Shown: positions 57,501 through 64,000 of the stretch, piece by piece
How the letters are laid out: each line of letters starts with the position of its first letter
Position numbering within the stretch: the first letter of the stretch is position 1
Assembly: GCA_963971425.1 (NCBI GenBank)
Contig: OZ020517.1
Span: 5,272,501 to 5,336,500, forward strand
DNA length: 64,000 bases
Direction of reading: 5' to 3'
Source: Bryoerythrophyllum caledonicum
Taxonomy: Eukaryota > Streptophyta > Bryopsida > Pottiales > Pottiaceae
The notes under the pieces: model-generated
The model's database searches: none
What the model was told of the DNA's origin: nothing
Seen by the model: only the letters and a program-made list of their open reading frames with translations
Position numbers and translations under genes: made by a program

Positions 57501-60500
57501 GAAAACTATGGATACACACTAAACACGTCAAGAATCACAATCAATTCTGCCGCATACGTAGATGATCTGGCAATACTATCAAGCAAACCAAAATCACTAC
57601 AAATACAATTAAATAAAACAGACAGATATTGTAAATGGTCCGGAATGGATGTTGGAGTAACAAAATGCGCAGTCACTGGTTGCCCCAACAAATCTAAACT
57701 GAATCCCACAACCTTTAAAGGACAGATGCAGGCAATAAACATCAACTACAAAAACAAAGCTATCCCAATACTGCATCAAAATGAAGCATATGTATACCTA
57801 GGTGCCCAAATGGTACCCTCGTTAAAATGGAAAATTCAAACATATGTTACTACTACTAAACTCAACAAGCAATGCCTAGCACTGACCAATGGACTTGCTA
57901 CTATGCACAGAAAATTAACATGATTGACACTGTTATCAGACCCGGAGTGTCATATAGCTTCCACACTGTACCATACTCAATGCCAACAATAAAAAAGTTA
58001 GACAAAAAAATCATAGCAATACAAAAAACAGTATGTGGTCTTCCAAAATGCACACCAAACATAATAATACAGCTTCCACATGACCACTTTGGTCTCAAAG
58101 CATTTTCATTAAAAAACGACTATTTATGATGTATTGGTGAACAACTTCTGAATGCTCTAAACGACAAAGGAAGACTAGGAAAGATATTCAATGGACTACT
58201 ACACTTCATACTAGTCAAATATGGCAGTGTCGACTCAGTACCCAGAATAAAAAGTCCAAACTGCTACAGATCCCCCATTACTCGCACATTCTTCCTTCTC
58301 AAGACAGAAGGGAATTCTTTCCTAAAAAGCACAACAAACAATTTTTTAATAACACATGCACCTTTAGAAATTATGTGGCGAACAGAAACCCCAACACTTC
58401 CATATTTAACTGAACAAACATCCTTAAAATTACTACAAAAACTATTTACCGCAAATATCACTACACTGAGCCAAATCACATTACCAAATGGCACACAACT
58501 AATGAATGATGATGAATTCCATATATACCATTCTAAACCCACCAAGCTAATAAAAAATGCATTAAACCTCGCAAAACAACTTTTCTGCTTCCCCGAATAT
58601 CTAGACACATGCCCTAATACCTGTAATTTACATGCAAAACCACGCACACTTAAGGAGGAATATATCTGTCCTAACAACAACATAACCCCTAACATCCCTA
58701 CCCCACCTATCCATCCACCCGACCTACCGCAACCATGGTACCCCAAGCCACCTACTCATATCCTCAAAAATCCCACAATATACCCTATACATCGCATAAT
58801 AGACGTAGCACGCCGCACATACTATGACACGAATGATATTAAAGTAGAAAGTACAACATTCCACTGCCAATGGAATTGCCATGGTAATACATATAACAAA
58901 TGGCAAACCCAACGAAACCTATTCCTATGGCATGACCCTAGCATCGCATCTCACCAAATAGCATGCCTTAAGCAAGTTACACTATTAAACCAAAACTAAC
59001 AGATTCTACCAAAATATCATACAAGCACACCACCCACAAAGTCAAGATATAGATACACGGGCAATCACACCCCCTACGCAAATTCCCCTCGCACAGATGT
59101 CAACCATAGAATGCAACCCACAAAAAGACATTAGAGCACAAAAACATACCACACAAATTCAACAAAAAGAAGCACACATATATGAAAAAAATGGAAAATA
59201 CCTTATAACCCATCCCTATTAAAAGACTATAATGGCTTTGGAACCAATACCACCTAGCTCAACACGCTACACATAAAATAGAACCAAAAACTCAACAATT
59301 TGAAACAGAAGTGGTATGGCTACACCAAAGATACAAATATAGAATTCCTAAAAATGACCCCTTTAAACGCACACAATACATCCTACCTACAGAAATACTA
59401 GACTTCCTGACATATAATATCCAACAATCATACTTCTCATCCCCAATCACATGCTCTACGAAATTAACTAAATTCTTCTCCCCCTTCTCTAGAGACTAAG
59501 TTTTTGGTTCACTCGGCAATGCCTTTGACTATAAATGGGATGGCATTGGATACGCACACCCACATAGTACAGAAGAAGCCAAATAGGCACTACACTGGGC
59601 CAGACTGGCAGCAAAACACAACCCAAAAAACGTAACCTATCTCGTAATGCCCGATGAAGACTGGTACCAAAATCTTGCCCCCCATAATGGCCCATACACA
59701 GACTCTCACATCATATATTTATTTCCAACAAACATTATAACCTACTTTGAACCTACCATACCTGAAGAACTAAATAAAAAACCCATAACAGAAAGTCCAC
59801 ATTACAAATAATATGCATACATCAACAAAACAATACAATAGGCACCCAATTAAACATAGAGCATTTAAAATCACTAGCCAATATTCTTCACATAAAACAA
59901 ATATATGCCAAAATAGCCCTAGCAACACCCACCTCTATCAAGATTAACCGTAACAAACAATGGTCTAAAGCCAAATACCTAAACCCAAATGAAACACCAT
60001 CAACTACTCCAATGCCACTCCCATCCTACAACACAAATCTACCCCTCAAATTTAAACCAGAGTACAACTACTACACTGACGGATCATTTAAAGAACCTGA
60101 AGAAGTTAGCTCGGGACACTGGCATAGAGAAAAAGCAGGCTTTGGCATTTATAATGTGACTAAAGATATAAAAATAGCAAAACGCTTACATGGCCTACAA
60201 AACATCATCAGAGCAGAAATGATGGCCGTACATAAAACACTAAGAATCCTAAATACTTAATATCCAAACGAGCCGGCATACATATTCACAAATTGCATTA
60301 ATGTACTATACCTCTTAAACACACAAATTCAACATCCTACTATGCACAATGGCCACCCGGATAAAACTATTTTAGCATCAATGGTACAATTACTACAAGC
60401 AAGAACCCAACCTATATCATTACACAAAGCAAGAGCTCATGTGAACATCGTTGGCAATGAAAAAGTGGATGAATTAGTAGAAATTGGAAGAGAAAAAGGA

Positions 60501-61529
60501 CATAGGGAAGCTGGTAAACCATTCAAACATGCCCACCCCACACCATACTACTATCAAAGAAAAGAATGGCCGGCCATGGCAGACACCCCAAACAAAGGTC
60601 CTATACGATTCCTACCCAAATACCTTAAAAAATATAATTTAGACAACAACTTAACAGAACTAACTCAAAATTTTCCAAACATAGATAAATGGACAAGTAA
60701 TAGAAACATTGAAAAAAAGCTCTCCAATGAATTTTGGACAAATCCTCTTATCAAGGACTCACAAAAAACGTGTATTATAAAATTCAGAACAAGCCAATAC
60801 ATGGATAATGCCCGTAAACAATTATTCTTCGGGAGAGAAAGGTTCCCCTCCATTACATGTCCCATCTGTAATTCAAATGAACCAGATACTTGGTTGCATG
60901 TACTACTAAAATGTCAACAACCACACATCCATGCACTGATTGTCAAACGATATGACAAAGCGGTATGGGAAACTAGAAAATTGCTTATATACTCTAGTAA
61001 ATCTAGATGTCTCACCCTAATGAACGCCGACACCTTTCACAACAACCCACCAGAAAACTCTGTCCCAAAGTGGCTACTTCCATGCACATGTACCACCCAA
61101 AGATGCCGATGCAATGCCAGATTTAAGCCCGACCTATTGTGTATACGAGGGGTGCCACACAATCACCCCCCACCAATAATCCCAGACCCAACCATCACAA
61201 TACAATTCATAGAATTCACTTACTACAATGACCGATTCTCCCAAGATACAATAACACACAAGATAAACAAATATCAACCCCTCCTAGACGAAATCAACTC
61301 ATTAGCATGGAACGTGGACCCATTGATTGTAATCACGGCCGATGCTAGAGCTACCACCCATATTCCCTCCATGAAAGCACTAGAAACCACATTTAAAATT
61401 TCACTGACCTCTATTAAAAATACCTTCATAAACTTTAACACTATAGCTATCCAACATGCTATGTCCATCCTCCTCCATAAAAGCAGAATAGAAAACAACC
61501 AACCTCCAGCAGACCCTTATAACTATTGA
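54525..61529 (+). pseudogene. Copy C ORF2: APE, RT, RNase H, CCHC, restriction-like nuclease
   Basis: Domains follow those of A and B. The N-terminal region resumes after a frameshift at MYFIPSTIKFHPEY (54,575). APE runs 55,168-55,910 (NVAS, IQETK, GDFNRDIALIGR, SDH), with TGG replaced by TAG near 55,181 and CAA by TAA near 55,790. RT has NKAPGPDRIPN (about 56,868), YVDFKNAF (about 57,250), a frame-broken motif B near 57,430, and YVDDLA (57,555-57,572). At the site where A and B carry TAA, this copy has CAA (Gln). RNase H has YYTDGSFK (about 60,070), RAEMMAVH and a diverged HVNIVGNEKVDEL. The CCHC finger is CPICNSNEPDTWLHVLLKC (about 60,860). The final 395 codons (60,342-61,529) are open and end with the KPDLL...IEFTY...KYQPL domain. 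Confidence 0.85.
61120..61365 (+). other. Copy C PD-(D/E)XK restriction-like endonuclease-like domain
   Basis: RFKPDLLCI, IQFIEFTYYNDRF, KINKYQPLLDEI and DPLIVITADARATT keep the same key positions as A and B. Conservation in the most diverged copy argues for past selection on this domain. Confidence 0.6.
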
Positions 61530-61692
61530 AACCAATCAGAATCGCCATAACATCTTGAAAAACCTCCAATTTTCTTCTATACTTGGTTTATTTTTATTTA
61601 TTCTTTTATTTAATCCTTTGTCTAGTGGGCATCGTTTTAGTAAGTGGAACGAATAGACACTATATTCACGCCGGCCTCCATCTGGATATCGG

Positions 61693-61693
<1 letters not shown>
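61530..61693 (+). other. Copy C 3' UTR with degraded stem-loop
   Basis: GTGGGCATCGTTTTAGTAAG, GTGGAACGAA and TATTCACGCCGGCCTCC (ending near 61,680) are shared with A and B. The right hairpin arm reads GGATATCGG and pairs imperfectly. The TTC tract begins directly after it. Confidence 0.8.
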
Positions 61694-61723
<30 letters not shown>

Positions 61724-62504
61724 CTTCTTCTTCTTCTTCTTCTTCTTCTTCTTCTTCTTCTTCTTCTTCTTCTTCTTCTTCTTCTTCTTCTTCTTCTTCT
61801 TCTTCTTCTTCTTCTTCTTCTTCTTCTTCTTCTTCTTCTTCTTCTTCTTCTTCTTCTTCTTCTTCTTCTTCTTCTTCTTCTTCTTCTTCTTCTTCTTCTT
61901 CTTCTTCTTCTTCTTCTTCTTCTTCTTCTTCTTCTTCTTCTTCTTCTTCTTCTTCTTCTTCTTCTTCTTCTTCTTCTTCTTCTTCTTCTTCTTCTTCTTC
62001 TTCTTCTTCTTCTTCTTCTTCTTCTTCTTCTTCTTCTTCTCTTCTTCTTCTTCTTCTTCTTCTTCTTCTTCTTCTTCTTCTTCTTCTTCTTCTTCTTCTT
62101 CTTCTTCTTCTTCTTCTTCTTCTTCTTCTTCTTCTTCTTCTTCTTCTTCTTCTTCTTCTTCTTCTTCTTCTTCTTCTTCTTCTTCTTCTTCTTCTTCTTC
62201 TTCTTCTTCTTCTTCTTCTTCTTCTTCTTCTTCTTCTTCTTCTTCTTCTTCTTCTTCTTCTTCTTCTTCTTCTTCTTCTTCTTCTTCTTCTTCTTCTTCT
62301 TCTTCTTCTTCTTCTTCTTCTTCTTCTTCTTCTTCTTCTTCTTCTTCTTCTTCTTCTTCTTCTTCTTCTTCTTCTTCTTCTTCTTCTTCTTCTTCTTCTT
62401 CTTCTTCTTCTTCTTCTTCTTCTTCTTCTTCTTCTTCTTCTTCTTCTTCTTCTTCTTCTTCTTCTTCTTCTTCTTCTTCTTCTTCTTCTTCTTCTTCTTC
62501 TTCT
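61694..62504. repeat. TTC/GAA microsatellite, about 811 bp
   Basis: About 270 TTC units in almost perfect array, with a single one-base phase slip near 62,040. It occupies exactly the position of the short TTC tails of copies A and B, so it is an expanded LINE 3' tail. The long homopolymeric open frames across it are artefacts. The true length may differ, since such tracts are hard to assemble. Confidence 0.95.
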
Positions 62505-62518
62505 TGATATGCACATTG
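62505..62518. repeat. Target-site duplication of copy C, right
   Basis: TGATATGCAC is identical to 48,289-48,298 and follows the TTC tail. Confidence 0.75.
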
Positions 62519-63320
62519 TTAATAACTCTCTATGGAGCTATCACACGCTCCAATCACAGTTATGTGAAAGTCGTGGCGTGGTTTTGAATAAAGAAGGGTT
62601 CAACTGCCTTGAGTTTTCAGGAGCAATATTTTCAATCCTACGTAGAAATCTTTGTATATAGATTGAGATTGTGAAATTTGATGTATATCAAGATGTATAC
62701 ATTAGCTTATCAGTAAGGTTGCTTATCAGTAAGGTTCTTTAAGCTCAATTCCAAGTCGATATAGAGGCGTGGCACTTAATTGATTGAAGAGGTTTTCTTG
62801 GACAAACAAACATTTTTCATATTCGTAAGGCCGTAACTTTGACTGATCATAGATCTTTGTGTGAAAAGTCAATAGTATTAAATTTTAGACCGTATTGTGC
62901 ATTATTTTGTTATCTTTTCAAAAAGCTATTGCACACTTAAATTTAAGATATTATGTGAGAGTTATGATAAATTTAATAGGGTCAGCTGCCTTGGATTATC
63001 AAATGTGGTGACTTTGACTCTTCATAGATGCAATTTTATAGATCTTCTAATATTGAAACTTTGCATGTATGAGCCTTAGTATATTAGCTTTTGAGAAATC
63101 TATTCCATGCTTATATATAGCCAAACATGGAATGATAGAGTCTAATTTAATGAAAAGAGATTCTTTTGCCTCAAGTTTGTACAAACTACACTTTTGACTA
63201 CATGCTAGGATTTGTTGAGATGAGCCAAGAAATTCCTTTTATTAAAGATCAAGATCTTGATTTTCATAATTTCAAGTATTTTGTTGAAGAATAGCAACTT
63301 TATAGCACCTCTTTTGTCTT
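62519..63320. other. Host AT-rich DNA, no gene seen
   Basis: No coding or RNA feature was recognised. A short direct repeat (GCTTATCAGTAAGGTT) occurs twice at 62,703-62,735. Confidence 0.5.
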
Positions 63321-63990
63321 TTGGCTGAAGTTTGTAGCTGCCAAGAACCCTGTGTTTTCCCAAGGCAGATTTTTTCTCCACGACAAGGCTTTGTGAAAGA
63401 GAGGATTATTCTTCACAATGTTTTTATAACTTTCAACTCTATGGAGTACGTGAAGGAGAGCAAAGAAGACTTGGTGGTCCTTTTCTTAGATATGAAGAAA
63501 GCTTACGACAATGTAAACTAGAGTTTTGTACAAGAAGCAATGAGAAGTATGGGCTTTAGTGAGGAATGAATTAGGTGGTCTTTTGTTTTATATGTGGAGG
63601 CATAAACCCATGTCGTATTTAATGGACAAAAGGGCGAAGAGTTTGGTATGCAATAGAGCATCCGCAAGGGATGGCCGATGGTACCATATTTTAATCTGTT
63701 TGTGTTGAATTATAAAGGATACATGATTTCGGATTCAAAGTATGGACCGTAGAGTTTCACCCTCCTTGATGGCAGATCTTACTTGAGATGTTCTTTGCTA
63801 ATGCTATATCCTTTTTTCCAAAAAGAACCATGGAAAATTTGGACATGGCCTTGCAAACTTGGAGAAAATTTGTAGAGCTTCAGGAGCAAAGATCATCTAG
63901 GAGCGGATCATTACCATTTGGGCATCTAAGAGAGGAAAGGACTTTGATTGGAGGATTGAATTTGAACTTAAGTGGTTATTAAAGGATCAA
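63321..63990 (+). pseudogene. Relic of a different plant LINE reverse transcriptase
   Basis: Broken frames give FSPRQGFVKERIILHNVF, then LVVLFLDMKKAYDNVN (RT motif A with the KAYD signature of plant L1-like elements), SFVQEAMRSMGFSEE, IRKGWPMVPYFNLFVLNYKG (motif B region) and a later KEPWKIWTW piece. Stops are frequent. The wording differs from the A/B/C family, whose motif A is YVDFKNAFGS, so this is an unrelated older LINE fragment that runs to the window edge. It is not functional. Confidence 0.7.
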
Positions 63991-64000
63991 ACCACTCTAC

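Larger units (their letters stand above)
48303..62504 (+). mobile_element. LINE copy C, diverged member with giant TTC tail
   Basis: This plus-strand element of about 14.2 kb has the same architecture as A and B but clearly diverged proteins. Order: 5' UTR (48,303-51,591), ORF1 (51,592-53,280), linker (53,889-54,482), decayed 2A (54,483-54,524), ORF2 (54,525-61,529), 3' UTR, then about 811 bp of TTC repeat. It is flanked by a 10-bp target-site duplication. The start is placed by the duplication and by alignment of GAGAGCTCC, CCACCAAGAAAGGCTG and neighbours with the 5' UTRs of A and B. Many stops and frameshifts make it the most decayed copy. Confidence 0.88.

Noticed and set aside
61583-62587. 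Very long open frames of poly-Leu/Phe, Phe/Ser, Arg/Glu or Lys/Arg
   Set aside because: They are translations of the TTC/GAA microsatellite in different phases, not genes.

Overview
The window looks like nuclear DNA of a land plant. It holds one intron-rich gene with plant-style structure (PP4R3/SMEK), a receptor-like-kinase relic, a Helitron relic, a tRNA-derived SINE-like relic and several very long non-LTR retrotransposons. The short introns (roughly 100-500 bp) would fit a bryophyte-like genome, but I cannot name the species.

Layout. 1-8.6 kb: AT-rich DNA with a decayed Helitron helicase (about 520-2,790) and diverged repeats. 8,970-18,945 (minus): protein phosphatase 4 regulatory subunit 3, 24 recognisable coding exons, with a 200-N gap where one N-terminal exon is missing and a one-base frame disruption in the exon beside it. 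18.9-20.8 kb: probable promoter/5' leader. About 21.4-21.7 kb: receptor-like kinase fragment (minus).

21,986-62,504 is dominated by three copies of one LINE family. Copy A (plus, 21,986-46,303) is flanked by a 12-bp target-site duplication and interrupted by copy B (minus, 31,422-43,498), which has its own 12-bp duplication. Copy C (plus, 48,303-62,504) has a 10-bp duplication and ends in about 811 bp of nearly pure TTC repeat. Net of the insert, A is about 12.2 kb and B about 12.1 kb, so both look full length. All copies carry stops and frameshifts.

Family architecture: long 5' UTR; ORF1 with a possible RRM-like fold and C-terminal coiled coil; an A+C-rich linker; a 2A-like ribosome-skipping motif (GDIExNPGP) directly before the endonuclease-RT protein; then ORF2 with an APE endonuclease, reverse transcriptase, RNase H, a CCHC finger and a C-terminal PD-(D/E)XK restriction-like endonuclease-like domain; then a 3' stem-loop and a (TTC)n tail. 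An APE plus restriction-like nuclease in one protein recalls the Dualen/RandI elements of green algae. Together with a 2A peptide and a structured trinucleotide-tailed 3' end, this is the best candidate here for an undescribed system.

46.3-48.3 kb is host DNA between copies A and C, with a SINE-like relic and a dispersed repeat. 62.5-64 kb is host DNA with the relic of a different plant LINE reverse transcriptase.
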